NCBI GenBank assembly: GCA_964017235.1
Contig: OZ024927.1
Span: 45,079,293-45,143,292 of the forward strand
Length of the DNA: 64,000 nucleotides
Reading direction: 5' to 3'
Origin: Sabellastarte sp. h YS-2021
Lineage: Eukaryota > Annelida > Polychaeta > Sabellida > Sabellidae
Shown here: one piece after another, positions 34,095 to 46,429 of the stretch
How positions within the stretch are numbered: position 1 is the stretch's first letter
Layout: the number at the start of each line of letters is the position of its first letter
Made by a program: the position numbers and the translations under genes
The notes under the pieces: model-generated
Seen by the model: only the letters and a program-made list of their open reading frames with translations
What the model was told of the DNA's origin: nothing
The model's database searches: none

Positions 34095-34874
34095 CACCCC
34101 CTGTTGTGGGGTCGAAAACGACCCCTTGAGCCTCTGAAGTTCGTTTTCCCCCTACCTGAGGAAAACGATTGGTTACTGTTTTGTGAGAAGTTGCCCCCAT
34201 AGGGTTTTCTGTGGGAGCCTCTTTTCTTGTTGTGGGGACCACCCTGAGAGTCTTTAGAGGTGCCTGTTTTGAGGAGGAAGTCTTCCCCCTCCTTTACAAG
34301 TTGAGACTTGAACAAGGAGGAATGCCAAAAGGGCGAGTTTCTGAGTTCTTGGCGTCTCATTTCCCCTAAATGTGGTTGCAAAAGGGTCATTTCGGCTTCG
34401 TGCCTTAGCAAGCCGGTGTTACCCATAGTATATAGTTCCCTCTGGAGTATATGGGCTAAGGATTTGCTGAGGCATGTGAGAGCCCTGTGCTGAATAAGAA
34501 CAGTCTTATTCCATAAGTCTAAGTACTCAAAGGCTTGCTCATATCCACGTTTTGCTGCTTTCTCAGGATTGGCACCTTTTTGGATCTGAGACTTAGCCCT
34601 CTTAAAGGTTGAGGACAGGCTATGTTGGCACTTCTCAAGAGTGGCATTGCAGGAAGAAGAAGTCTTGGCAAGGCAGCAGTAAAGTTGAGCGTGGAGATGT
34701 TTTGCCTAGCTTGTTGTTCCAATTCCTTAAGAATTGGTAGGGGAACCTTGCCCATAGGGGCCCCAGGGGGCTTAGGAGTAATACAGATTTTGGCAAAATC
34801 TGTGTTCAACTCTTCTATTTTCTCCTCGTAACAGGTCTGTCCCACCTTGTACCACTTTGCAGTGGAAGGAGGAG
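34095..34874 (-). pseudogene. DIRS gag-like region, 3' portion
   Basis: Two overlapping frames (34845-34519 and 34426-34094) encode hydrophilic sequence ending in an Arg/Gly-rich basic tail (NFRGSRGRFRPHNRG) typical of nucleic-acid-binding gag ends. A G-run of ~13 on the + strand (34068-34080) lies between gag and reverse transcriptase and may have slipped. Confidence 0.6.
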
Positions 34875-35187
34875 GTTTCAGTCCTAGGAATTATCCCATC
34901 TCAACCACTCAAATCTGAGGGAAGGCTTATCTGCTCCCCCACTGCAAGTGTTTATGTTATCTGAAGACCATGTAATTAATAGCCCGTCATCTGCATGTGT
35001 CTTGTGGTTGTAAATGACTGCTCTCTCATACAAAATGTGTTGCCAGTACTGGGAGAAAGCAAGTATACTTATGAAACCACATTTAGTTGTTGAATAAGTG
35101 TATATAAAAACAAGCATGTACAGTGTTTCTAGCTTTTTCATTCACTATGTGATGAACGACTTGTAGTGTTATTGTTACACACATTTA

Positions 35188-36290
35188 TTATCCCCACCAA
35201 GGAGGTATTGTTTTCATGACCATTTGTTTGTCAGCAGGATTACACAAGTACTAATGCATGGACCTTCCTTTAAAATGTCAAAAGCTGGGTCATGGTCTAA
35301 CTTAGATTCCATTAAATTATCAGGCCTGGATGTTTCTTAATTATTTTTATGAATTTTTAAAATAATTTTTAATGCATTAAAATTCATAAATTCATGCAGT
35401 AAATCACTTATTAACTTGAAAAGTATTGTATTTAGAGCATTTTGTTAAAATATGTTGTTCACCTACTTTCTCCATAGCTACAGCATGGTGAGTAACTTGG
35501 GAGTCTATCCCAATAGCTAAGTGAGTAATAGCTACTTTCTGACTTTTCAGTACCTTCCATAATGAGTAAAATTAATTGTAACTTGAAAACTATTGCATTT
35601 GTAGCATTTTGTTGAAATATGTTATTCACCTTCTCTTGGATCAGCTATAACATAGTACAACTGCAGACCTGTAGCTCATTGCACAGCTGAGCTATAGCTA
35701 CTTTGAGATTCTCAGTATTGAGTAAATCACGTTACTTGAAAACTATTGCATTTAGAGTATTTTGTTTAAATATGATGTTCACCCACTTTTGAGTCAGCCA
35801 TAACATAGTAAAATTGTAGACCTGTTGCCCATTGCATAGCTGAGCAATAGCTACTTTGAGGGTATCACTGTTGAGTAAATCACTTGTAACTTGAAAACTA
35901 TTACATTTACAGTATTTTGTTTGAATATGTTAGTCACCTACATTTGGGTCAGCTAACATGGTAAAATTGCAAAGCTGTAGCTCATTGAGCAATATCTACC
36001 TTGAGTCTCTTACTGTTACTAAATCATTTGTAACTCGAAAACTATTACATTTAAAATATTTTGTTAGAATATGTTATTCACCTACTTTTGGAATAGCTGT
36101 AACATCGTAAAATAATATTGCAGACCTGTAATGTATAGCTAAGCAATTGCTACTTTAGGACTCTCACTGTTGAGTAAATGACTTGTAACTTGAAAACTAT
36201 TTCATTTAAAATATTTGCACTTGCATGCTGAAGCTTAAAACAATTAATCAGCTGATAGCTGACACACAGCCCGTTCAAGGGCATTACTTA
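35188..36290 (+). mobile_element. Element F2 with ~155 bp unit array
   Basis: The left end TTATCCCCACCAAGGAGGTA and the phrase TTTGTTTGTCAGCAGGATTA precede a leader shared with F1 (AATGCATTAAAATTCATAAA). Five to six F units follow, then the hairpin GCCCGTTCAAGGGC (36270-36284). Confidence 0.55.
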
Positions 36291-36424
36291 TGTATCTACA
36301 ACAATGCCGCTCACTTTAGTGCGAGCCAGCGGTGTATCCCTGTAGAAGCAATAATAAAAGAGATCGAGATTGAATATTCCTATCCCATGATTTTCTATAT
36401 GTTAGTTTCACATTGCAAACCACT

Positions 36425-37405
36425 ATGACCAAGAATATGCGAGTTAGAAACATTTTTAAGTTTGACTATCCTCGTTTGACCTTGAAGGAGGGTCCTAAGG
36501 TCAAATCTGACCAAATCAAAAGATTTCCAGCCCATGATTTCCTTTAAGTTTTTACCTTGCAAACCTCTAGCAACAATAATAAGTGAGTTATAAGCACTTT
36601 TAAGTTTGGCTATCCTTGTTTGATCTTGAAGGAGGGGCCCACTGTCAAATTTGATCACACCAGAAGATTCCTAGCCCATGATTTTCTATAGGTTGTTTTC
36701 ATATTGTTAACCTCTAGCCCAACTTATAAGCGAGTTATAAGCACTTTTAAGTTAAGTTTGACTATCCTCGTTTGACCTTGAAAGAGGGGCCCAAGGTCAA
36801 ATCTGACTACAACAGAATATTCATAGCCCATGATTTCTTATAAGTTGGTTTTACATCCCAAACCTCTAGGACCAATAATAAGCAAGTTATAAGCACTTTT
36901 AAATTGCTCGGCTATGCAATGAGCTACAGGGCTGCAATTTTACTATGTTATAGCTGACTCAAAGGTAGCTGAATAACATATTTAAACAAAATTCTCTAAA
37001 TGTAATAGTTTTCAAGTTACAGTCAAAAATTTTGATGTTTTTGACATCCCAGAGGATAATTTTGACTAATGGGCTTAAAATAGCTATTACTCGCTTGATT
37101 TTGATCCCAGGCCTACAAAAGAGATAGGGTGGTGAGACATCATACCCACCAATTCATGCACTAAATATAAAATAAATCTGAAAGAAACTGTGCCCTATAG
37201 CTTGTACACAAGCAATAATCAAATTTTTTTTATGTTTTTGACTCTCCAGAGCATAATTTTGACTCCTGGTCAACCAAAACAAAAGGGTGGCCAGATCTCT
37301 GCCATAGCAAGCCACTTGCAAATAAAATGTGGCTTGTAGGTTGAACACAAGAAATCTCTGCGGACGCGGGCGATGACTGTGCATGATCCATAGTATCCCC
37401 GCTTT
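36425..37405 (-). mobile_element. Element G2: G shell carrying F-type and A-type units
   Basis: On the minus strand it begins near 37405 (AAGCGGGGATACTATGG), a CG-rich phrase (CGCCCGCGTCCGCAGAGATT), a leader (TGTTCAACCTACAAGCCACA), a partial F unit (36905-37030), and then three A-type 147 bp units (36425-36900). The same shell start at 61239 carries only F units. Confidence 0.5.
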
Positions 37406-37409
37406 TGTG

Positions 37410-37736
37410 TCTGATAGATTGATGGAGGTACAGTTTCTTTTCTTGATGTACACATGATCTAGCAAGGAACCATAATCTCTTGTGGGTGCTTTAATAGGGC
37501 TGTACCAACTTTGCGATTATATGTCTATTGCAAGCTAATCGTAAGTTGATTTTTCCAATCCTAAGTCAGTCCTATTACACTTGTTTCAATCGTTTTACAA
37601 TCGTTAACATGTCAGTCACAAACCTTTTTCCCCAGGCAGCAATTTCAAAAGGATTGAGTTTTAGCCAATCAGATTGTGTGTACAAATGCTGAAATGCAAA
37701 AAGAGTGTCCGATTGTCAAAAGAAGTATTCACGCAA
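37410..37736. other. Non-coding; inverted-repeat remnant
   Basis: TAGGGCTGTACCAAC at ~37495 resembles a hAT end. AATCCTAAGTCAGTCCTATT (37558) is the inverse of AATAGGATTG...GACTTAGGATT at 39570-39598, so an older inverted-repeat element may enclose A3 and the LINE. Confidence 0.3.
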
Positions 37737-38586
37737 ATTTGTATCCACCGAAAAGACAACTCACCAAAGCCAGTGAACCATTGTTTAACCTTGAAGGAGG
37801 GGCCCAAGGTCAAATCTGAAAACATCAGAAGATTTCCAGCCCATGACCTCCTATAAGTTGGCTTCATATAGCAAACCTCTAGGACCAATAATAAGCCAGT
37901 TATCAGCACTTTTAAGTTTGGCTATTGTCGTTTGACCTTGAAGGAGGGGCCCAAGGTCAGATCTAAGCACATCAAAATATTCCCAGCCCATGATTTCCTA
38001 TAAGTTGGTTTACCATCCCAAATCTGTACGACCAATAATAAGCGAGTTATAAGCACTTTTAGGTTTGGTTATCCTCGGTCGACCTTGAAGGAGGGGTCCA
38101 AGGTCAAATCTGACCACATCAAAAGATTCCCAGCCCATGATTTCCTATAGGTTGGTTTACCATCCCAAAACTCTAGGACCAATAATAAGGGAGATATAAG
38201 CACTTCTTATGACTGACAAAGAAACACCCGTGGCGGCCATCTTGTTTTTCAAAATGAGGCCAAAAATATTTCCAGTCAAGATTTTGTAATGAGGAACATA
38301 CCCTACAAATTTGTGATCTCTACCTATAATACCCTTTGCTCTAGAGTGCCAAGAATTATCCTTGCTGAAAGTCGAAAAATTGCCCATGGTGGCCATCTTG
38401 TTTTTCAAAATGAGGCCAAAAATATTCCCAGGCAAGATTTTAAGGTTATGAATATATCCTGCAAATTTAAGAAGGCTAGCTTTAATATTTTTTTCGTTGG
38501 AACGGTAACGGTGAAATCTCTCTACACACTGCGGCAGCGGCGTAACGAAGCGAAATCCATAGTATAGCATCCGGTGGATACAAATA
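37737..38586 (-). mobile_element. Element A3, inverted, with three A-type units
   Basis: The 5' end on the minus strand is TTGTATCCACCGGATGC (38586), then a CG-rich phrase (TTACGCCGCTGCCGCAGTGT), leader words AACAAGATGGCCACCATGGG, array units at 37790-38210, and GGTGGATACAAATTTGC at the other end (37730-37746). The 3' hairpin seen in A1/A2 is missing. Confidence 0.58.
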
Positions 38587-38589
38587 TTG

Positions 38590-39575
38590 GAACGCTTCTT
38601 CGGCTCTCGCCAAGCTAAATGCCTGCCTTCATGATGTTCAAGAGTGGATGTCTCTCAGTAAATTGAAGCTCAACCCTGAAAAAACTGAGTTTATTGTCTT
38701 TGGTTCCAAGGCTCAACGTCAGAAGATTTCCTCTCACTTTCCTGTTAGCATTCTTGGTAGCCTTCTTCATCCGGTTGATTCTGTCAGAAATCTAGGTGTG
38801 TGATTTGATGCAGATTTTTCATTCTCTGAGCATATCAAGAGGACTTGCAAAGCATGCTTCCTTCAGATGCGTGACCTCCGTAGAATTAGAAAGTATCTCA
38901 CTTCTGAAGTGACAGTCCTTGCTGCAAATGCCTTGGTTAGTAGTCGTCTGAACTATTGTAACTCTCTGTTCAGAGGTTTGTCCGTTTCAATCAGCACAAC
39001 TTGCAAAGTATTCAGAACACCCTTGCTCGTATTGTTGCAAATCATAGAAAGTATGCTCATGTTACACCCATTCTACAGAAACTCCACTGGTTGCCTGTTA
39101 AGTATCGTATTTTCAAAACCGCAACACTTGTGTATAAATTTTTGCATAGTGGTTCTCCTTCTTACTTCGAACCGTTCTTGTCTTTTAGTAGTTGTCCCTA
39201 TAGTACTAGGCATAGTCACCCAGATTGTCAATACCTTACAGTTCCTCCTTTCCATTCATCAGTCTTTAAGTCAGCCAAACATTTTGGCCATAGTTTTGCC
39301 TTTGATGCTGCTAAGATCTGGAATGACCTCCCTCAAGATGTTCGCAGTGCAACATCAGTTGCCTCCTTCAGAAAGAAGATTAAAACTTACCTGTTTGCAA
39401 AAGCCTACCCACCATAGCCTCCCCCGTCACATCTGTGCCTCCTTGGTACGACCTGGCTATGTCCCTTGATTAACGCTAACTGCCTTGCTTTATGTTTAGA
39501 TGCGCCTTAGAGTCCATCAGTGATGGAGATTAAGCGCTATAAAAGTCCACATTAGATTAGATTGCAATGAATAGG
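38590..39575 (+). pseudogene. CR1/L2-type LINE, 5'-truncated 3' end of reverse transcriptase ORF
   Basis: The frame CLHDVQEWMSLSKLKLNPEK, then TEFIVFGSK, VRNLGV, a TGA near 38803, LVSSRLNYCNSLFRGL, a frameshift near 38995, then QNTLARIVANHRKY, LHWLPVKYRIFKTATLVYKF and a WNDLP ending. This is the thumb and C-terminal part of non-LTR reverse transcriptases of the CR1/L2/Jockey group. The 3' end has GCGCTATAAAAGTCC and ATTAGATTAGATT, a tandem-type tail. 5' truncation at 38590 is typical of incomplete reverse transcription. Dead copy. Confidence 0.82.
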
Positions 39576-40478
39576 ATTGTAAGGCGATTGACTTAGGATT
39601 AAACAGATTGGCTTGTGATTATTGCAATGAATTTGACCTGCCCGTGCCCCCAATATATAGGGATCCAGTTTAATCATAGTTGCACATTGTTTAATCTTTG
39701 CAACAGTAGGGGGGGGGGGGGGCTCATATATGTGTCAGACGTTTCCGTTTCCATGAATTTGTAATTGTAAATTGATCGGAAGTCAATCTTTTGCAATCGT
39801 AATTTGTTCTTTTACAATTACATTCACTGTAAGTTGAACCTTACACATTTGCATGGATTGGACATCAATCTTATTAAGAATTGCAAGTAAATCTTTCAAA
39901 TGATAACTCAATCTTTGCAATTGTAAATCAGTCTTTTGTCTTTTTCTTTCTTTGTTTGTGTTAGCTGGATTATGCTGCTTGGATATTCATGAAAAAGTTT
40001 TAACATTGGTCTAGGTCCAACTTAGATCCCTGTAAATTTTGATCTGATCAAGATCACAAAGCTTTTCATGGTACTTTGCCATGTCAGCCAGGGGATACAC
40101 TGGCTCAAATCAATGCATTTTCTAGTTATTACATGCCTTGGGAGAGGTTCATGTTCTCTGAGTGCTCTTATTTACATTACAAGATGCTAGTGACAAATGG
40201 ACCAACATTGCTATATCTGTGTATAACATGATGCATTCCTATGAGCACTAAGAAAATATTACATCCTTAACCGCTGCACAAATTCAACTATTCCTTAAAT
40301 TAACTTCTAACTAAAACGCTTGCATGAGAAAAATCATGAAATACTACACAACTTTATAAAAAAGGATATTTAGTATGGTGTACCATGTGAAATACTGGAT
40401 TACTGCTAGACAAGAAAACCCAGATGTGAAATCATTTGTGGTTTGTGGCAATTTATTATCAGCACCCTACCTAGTTAA
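39576..40478. other. Non-coding interior of the nested element
   Basis: Repeated TTGCAATCGTAA / TCAATCTTTTGCAAT words (39560-39920), a G-run (39709-39722), then AT-rich sequence without a recognisable feature. Confidence 0.4.
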
Positions 40479-40556
40479 AATAAACACAGTCAGAGGGGGA
40501 GCAGATAGACCTTCCCTCAGATTTGAGGGATTTGGATGGTATAATTCCGAGGACTG

Positions 40557-41870
40557 GTTTGATATATTTACCCTCAGGTAAATTAGCGGCCTGGAAATCA
40601 TGTTCAAACTTATCAAAAGCATCTTTGATAACTGAGCTGAGTGGTAGCATGGAGAAAGGACCTCTAGGTCTGAGTTCTTGACGGCCTTTTTCATCATCCA
40701 GACCCATGACTGAAGTAGAGGACCTAGGCATAGACTCCCTGGGGTCAGGGAGGGAAAGAATGCGCCTGAAGGTGTCCACCTCTTCAGTGTATTGGGAGGG
40801 AATGTCAGACAGAGCTACTTCCCTATAATAAGGGGGGTCTGGATCATGTTGAAGTTCTTGGTCAGAGAGAGCCCCAGAGGGCTTTGAAGACCTGTGTCTG
40901 GTTGCAGAGGACTAATCCTCCTCTGAAGAAGATGACATGTATCTGGACCTGACCTTATGTCTACTCTCGTCAGCATGTTTTTGGGGTTTAGAAGATGAAA
41001 TCCGAGATTCATCGGATTCATCATAGTATTGATCCGAGGCAGACCTCGGTTCAACTTCATGCCTTTTGTGAGAGTGAGAGTGTTTTTTAGGTCTATCCGA
41101 GACCTTCTTAGAAGACTCCTGCATTAGAATTAGATGCATTAGAATTCTGATCCGATGTTTTATGAAGATCAGAACCGAGACGTGGAGGCAGTGCAGGACC
41201 ATAGTCCACTTCCATTTCCTCGACATGTGAGGTAGTTCTAGGTCTCGGAGGGGGTAGGTCCAGATGAACAGCACTAGTGGAGGGTCCAGGCTTAGAAGCT
41301 GAAGCAGAGGTCTGATCCACCTCTGCTTGTTTTTTAGTTGTCAATTCATCTCGGAGAGACTGGAAAGCTTCTAACATAGAGTTTGCTGCTGTAAATGGAT
41401 GTTCAGTGTTACCCAGGGATTTTTCTAAATTTGATTCAATCTTCTGCTGCAAGGCAGTACCTGGGGTGGGTGGGACAGTTTTTGCTGGTGTTTTGATGGA
41501 CAATGAACTGAAGAGTAGGGGCTGAGGATGCGGGGGTGAGGTAAATAAGTTATCTGCAGCACTCTGAAAGGTCTGCATGAGATCCAGTAAATGAATGCAC
41601 GTCCTCATCACCTAAAAGATCGAGTTCATCGTCTTTTGAACTAGTAGTATCCTTCTTTTGCTTCTTAACATAGTGTTTCCTGTGTGAAATTTTGATCAGT
41701 TGTTCTGTGAAAGAAGCACATATTTCACAGGGAGATTCAAACATGACACAGGGGTCATCACCCTTGCCAGATTCCCTACAGGTAGGGCAGTAATTATGTG
41801 CATCAAACGCGAAGCAGAAGTGACGACACTTACTAGATCTCGGTTTGTCTTGTTTCGTTTGGTGGGCAGA
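40557..41870 (-). pseudogene. DIRS gag-like region, 5' portion
   Basis: Minus-strand frames start at MSAHQTKQDKPRSSKCRHFC and contain a Cys-rich zinc-knuckle-like segment (CRHFC ... YCPTC ... CEIC) in the first ~60 residues, as is common in DIRS gag-like proteins. Ser/Pro- and Ser/Glu-rich spacer and NLPEGKYIKP at the nested-element junction follow. At least three frame changes (near 41600, 41100, 40910) break it. Confidence 0.65.
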
Positions 41871-42234
41871 CATCTTGAAACACAATAAAAAACGTAGATG
41901 AAAAGCCTGTACCGAGGAAAACTCAAAAACACCAAAATAAGAAAAAATACTTATGCTGTCGAAACGGAACTTTCACAGAATAAACTACGAGATATTACAT
42001 AAAATAACCAAAAATGAACATCCAACAATACATATATGCTGAGAAATAGATGAAAATACCTGTGTAAGTGACAGAGGCTACCAATTCACGTGGCCAACGA
42101 GAAAGTAGGAAGAGATCGCATAGTGTACGAGAGGACAACCTGAGGCTACGGCCAACTACAAGTGTCTATTTTTCTTAAGACGTTGGCCATGATGGCTGCG
42201 GCCATCCGAGAACAGCATTCAGTCCCACATGGTA

Positions 42235-42900
42235 AGCTATTATGGCGCAATAAAATGCTCTGATTGCAATAGTTTTCATGTTATAAGTACTGAAAAGTCC
42301 GAAAGTAGCTGTTACTCACTTGGCTATTGGGATAGGATTTCCCAAGCGATCATGTTGTAGCTATGGAAAAAGTGGCTGAATAACACATTTTAACAAAATG
42401 CTCTAAATGCAATACTTTTCAAAAGTGATGTAGTGCATGATTTCATGAATTTTAATGTATTAAAAATTATTAAAAAAATTCAATAAGTAATTAAGAAAGA
42501 TCCAGGCCTGACGCTCACACACGGGAATCAACTTGTGGCCTAGTACATATCCAAGATAAGAGAGAAATCCCTTCAAAAGTCAATGAGAAAATTGTGATAA
42601 AAGTGTTGAAATTTTTACACTTTGGGTAGGGGTACTTTGCTTGTAATGGCTCTGGGAAACAGGCGAACCAACAGATCTGCATGCCTTAAAAATTTTTCAC
42701 CTTCGATAGATAAAGGTATCTTTTGAAAAAAACAGAAAGTCTCTGGACCTTGTACATTTAAAAGACCTGTTTACATGGGCACGTATGTGGACACTTCAGA
42801 ATGATGTCAGTTGCCCAAGTCAGCCGACATAAAAAGGGAAAAAATTGTAGGAAAAATTCCGCAGTGGGGGTCTTTATGGGCCTCATCCACAATTTAAATA
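42235..42900 (-). repeat. F3: inverted F unit and leader
   Basis: The complement of 14090-14600: one and a half F units (42240-42430), then AATTCATGAAATCATGCAC and the leader words AGTGTAAAAATTTCAACACT, TTGACTTTTGAAGGGATTTC. It abuts the DIRS end at ~42230. Confidence 0.65.
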
Positions 42901-43786
42901 TCAACTTAAAGTCTTGAATTTGGCATATGTAAGGAAAACATGCTAAAGTGTTATCAGGTGAAACTTTATCTGAATGGGTAATACAGTTTGAGAGCTAGAT
43001 GGCACAAAGTGGCCCAAAAGTCTGTTTCTGATCTTAAGGTAGTTGTATGATCATTGGAATTTTATGGTCACGATAATATTAAGATTAATTTCCTGGCTCA
43101 AATGCATCTGTGCCAAGTTTGAATGAAATATTTTAAAAGTATTTTTGAGTTATTGTGCATGTGATGTCATCTGGTGATATAGTTATCAACTATATTATGG
43201 GCAAAACTGGCCTGATAAGCATCGTATTCTATTCTTAATAGAGCTACTTTATCCTAATTCTAGATTCTGTTATTGTGTTTTAAGAACTTTGCTTGTGCAT
43301 ATTCAGGAGCCATTTCCATTTTTGTTGTTGTAAAGGGCCAACATATTATTGCAAAACAAGAATCACCAAGGATCCAGGATAATGTTGGCCTTAAGTTTTG
43401 ATGCATCTTTTGCTGGAATACAGAAAACTTTTAGGACAGTGGTAAATTAAATAAGTAAATTAACTTTTCATAAGTTAATATTTTACCCAATGGACAACTG
43501 CTATGCCAGTCAGTGCGACCATTCCTGCCAAATGACAGAAAAAGCCATTTTGTGTTTTCTCCAGCAGGACTGGTCTAGTTCTGTGCATTCACTAGGTGGG
43601 ATATCATACTTCCTTCCTGTCTAGACAGGTGACAACATGGCATGTTTTTTGTTTGGCGTGTGTAATGTGCAGACATGATTTCTGAAAGCTCTTGAAGGTT
43701 TAGAATTTGTGGATTATTCTCGAGACTTGAAGCCATGTTGATGGCCAGAACTCAAGCTTGTCAACTGACCTTTCACACTGTAACAG
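42901..43786 (+). other. Non-coding; diverged H-like unit, otherwise nothing recognised
   Basis: At 43035-43150 TTTTATGGTCACGATAAT and TGTGCCAAGTTTGAATGAA resemble an H-array unit. The remainder up to the candidate exon has no visible feature. Confidence 0.35.
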
Positions 43787-43962
43787 TACCAGGGTCAGCT
43801 GGGCAGCCACCGGTTGATGGACCGATATCATCTACACCCTTCATTCAACCTACTGGACTGGGCCTGACTACAAAAGTTACTGGTGCCGGTGTGATGTCAA
43901 TTGCTTCTGGACCAGTCGGCCGACCCTCTACTCAGACACCGGTTAGCTCTGCTAGTGTGGAT
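43787..43962 (+). CDS. Possible internal exon of an unidentified gene
   Basis: The acceptor CACACTGTAACAG|TACC and donor GTGGAT|GTATGT bound 176 nt open in one frame: PGSAGQPPVDGPISSTPF, IQPTGLGLTTKVTGAGVM, SIASGPVGRPSTQTPVSS. The peptide is low in charge and rich in Gly, Pro, Ser and Thr, as in disordered regions of regulatory proteins, unlike the repeat translations around it. No neighbouring exon could be linked. Confidence 0.4.
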
Positions 43963-44910
43963 GTATGTCCATGTCGGAGCGGGTTCAGAAGATGTTTGAC
44001 AAAAGTCCAGGACAGTATAGACTTTTCTCAAGGCCTTTTGTCTTTGATATCATACGAGGACTGAATGATATTTTTTCAAGAATGACATTTTTTGTGTACA
44101 TCAGGTCGCCAATGCACAACCATACCAATTCTGGCACTTCACGGTTGAGTACATCCCAAACAAACATGGACACTTTTTGTAAAAGACATTGCCATAAAAG
44201 TACCCAACTTAAGCAAAATATAAGAAAACATGTACAATTTCTACAGATTTCTTTTGTTCCCAATACAGGCCAAATTGAGGTTATTAAGGGTAGTAACCAA
44301 AACATAGCATTCTGCTCAACCTATCGCTATAAAAGTCTGCAAATACATGAAAATATGGGATAAAAGATTATTTCTTCATATTTTGGGTATGTGTCAATCA
44401 TTTTAACTCTTCCTTCCATTATCTTGTGTTCACAAATGAAGTGGTGGTTTTAAAATCTAATGGGATTTCAGTAAAATGCTCTCGATACTGAGACACCGGC
44501 CCTAATGAACCCATCTCTAGTATATAAGTAGGAACATTTTGAGAACTGTATTTTTTTACTATAACTAATATCCATATTGATTATTTTTTTTTGTACTGTT
44601 ATTCATGTTTTAATTTTTCTAAGATAAAAGTTATCACCCCTTGATTGAGCTAAGCTGAGCCGAGTTTTTTCAACCTGAAAGAGCACAAGTCTAGAAGGCA
44701 TTTTGCTGCTTGAAAACTTGGACTTTCTGTCGGTAGAAAATGAAATTCTAACAGATTGGACTTTCTAAAATGACATATATATTCAACAGCAAAATCCAAC
44801 ATGAGCCCCTCTGTTTATGTACAAATCAGATGTGCGAGACGAATGGGTAACTTGTAACCAATCCCATGCACAGTCATTCGGGTTTATTTTTAGCATCACA
44901 TTTTGCAAAT
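43963..44910 (+). other. Non-coding; nothing recognised
   Basis: AT-rich single-copy sequence. Short frames on both strands at 43965-44363 and 44817-45011 overlap each other and lack family resemblance. Confidence 0.4.
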
Positions 44911-45339
44911 TAACTAGAGGATCGCTCGCAAAAAAGAAAGATAATGTTTTTGCTATGTGGCAACCAAAGTCAGCGCAGTCTGCTCTATCTAGCACGGTTT
45001 TCAAGATATAAGCATTTTTGTGTTTTGCAAAAAATTCGAAAATTCAAAATGTCCGCTATATTTGGCGAGACAAAAATATTTTGAAAATTGGCATGGCTAC
45101 TCTGCAGAGATACCCAGCAGGTTAAAAAATTTGTTGAGTTCACTCCATCTAGCACGGTTTTTGAGATATAAGCATTTCCGTGTTTTGCAAAAACTTTGAA
45201 AATTCAAAATGGCCACCATTTTGGGGGAGACAAAATTTTTTGACAAGACCACTGCCACGGTGTGTATCTCCCGCCGAGCATTAAAGGAGAAGAAATAGCT
45301 TTTCCGAGATATTCACAAATTTTCATTTTTGTGTGTGAA

Positions 45340-46415
45340 AGCTCTTCCAAAAGTAGGTAAATGAGTTATTTGAGAAAAATTGCCTATCTGCAATACTATT
45401 AAGAGGTAATTCACATTTTACTCCTTTTGAGTAGGTGAGTAATTACCTACGGGTCTGGAACTTCACCAAGTGAAAGTTCTCCCAAAAGTAGATGAATGAG
45501 TTATTTGATAAAAATTGGGTATCCGCAATACTTTTAGAGATAATTTGCATTTACTCATTTTGAGTAGGTGAATAATTAGTTATGGGTCTGAAACTTCACC
45601 AAATGAAAGCTCTCCCAAAAGTAGGTGAATGAGTTATTTGAGAAAAATTGGCTATCTGCAATACTTTTAGAGATAATTCGCATTTACTCATTTTGAGGTG
45701 GGGAGTAATTAGCTATGGGTCTGAAACTTCACGGAGTGAAAGCTCTCCCACAAGTAGGTGAATGAGTTATTTGAGAAAAATTGGCTATCTGCAATACTTT
45801 TAGAGATAATTCGCATTTACTCATTTTGAGTAGGTGAGTAATTAGCTATGGGTCTGAAACTTCATGGAGTGAAAGCTCTCCCAAAAGTAGGTGAATGAGT
45901 TATTTGAGAAAAATTGGCTATCTGCAATACTTTTAGAGAAAATTCGCATTTACTCATTTTGAGTAGGTGAGTAATTAGCTATGGGTCTGAAACTTCACCA
46001 AGTGAAAGCTCTCCCAGAAGTAGGTGAATGATTTATTTGAGAAAAATTGGCTATCTGCAATACTTATAGAGATAATTCGCATTTACTCATTTTGAGTAGG
46101 TGAGTAATTACCTATGGGTCTCAAACTTCACCAAGTGAAAGCTCTCCCACAAGTAGATGAATTAGTTATTTGATAAAAATTGGCTATCCCCAAAACTTTT
46201 AGAGATAATTAGCATTTACTCATTTTGAGTAGGTGAATAATTAGCTATGGGTCTGAAACTTCACGGAGTGAAAGCTCTCCCAAAAGTAGGTGAATGAGTT
46301 ATCTGAGAAAAATTGGCTATCTGCAATACTTTTAGAGATAATTCGCATTTACTCATTTTGAGTAGGTGAGTAATTAGCTACGGGTCTGAAACTTCACCAA
46401 GTGAAAGCTCTTTGG
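45340..46415 (-). repeat. Tandem array of ~133 bp units (family D), about 8 copies
   Basis: Units: GTGAAAGCTCTCCCAAAAGT, AGGTGAATGAGTTATTTGAG, TGGCTATCTGCAATACTTTT, ATAATTCGCATTTACTCATT, TAGCTATGGGTCTGAAACTT. The same unit forms the arrays at 58840-59565 and 62590-64000. Confidence 0.92.
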
Positions 46416-46429
46416 GATAGCTGCTCTGC

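Larger units (their letters stand above)
34879..40556. mobile_element. Nested 5.68 kb composite element with ~75 bp terminal inverted repeats
   Basis: The left end CAGTCCTAGGAATTATCCCA and the complement of the right end CAGTCCTCGGAATTATACCA continue as ~80% inverted repeats for ~75 bp (shared CTCAAATCTGAGGGAAGG). The flanking GTTT (34875-34878, 40557-40560) is a 4 bp target duplication. It carries no transposase; its cargo is F2, G2, A3 and a LINE fragment. Superfamily unassigned. Confidence 0.72.
33173..42223 (-). mobile_element. Decayed DIRS-type retrotransposon, split by a 5.7 kb nested element
   Basis: The outer element reads right to left: terminal region (42223 with GTGGGACTGAATGCTGTTCT on the minus strand), gag region 41870-40557, nested insertion 40556-34879, rest of gag 34874-34095, reverse transcriptase to 33173. 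The 3' third is missing. Removing the nested element with one GTTT copy makes the gag frame continuous across the junction. Several frame changes and stops elsewhere show it is dead. Confidence 0.7.

Noticed and set aside
33163..34242. 359-residue minus-strand open frame as a distinct protein
   Set aside because: For most of its length it is the wrong-frame shadow of the DIRS reverse transcriptase, whose true frame shows the RT motifs.
43965..44363. 132-residue + strand frame after the candidate exon
   Set aside because: It is in a different frame from the exon, overlaps a 106-residue frame on the other strand, and lacks protein-like composition.
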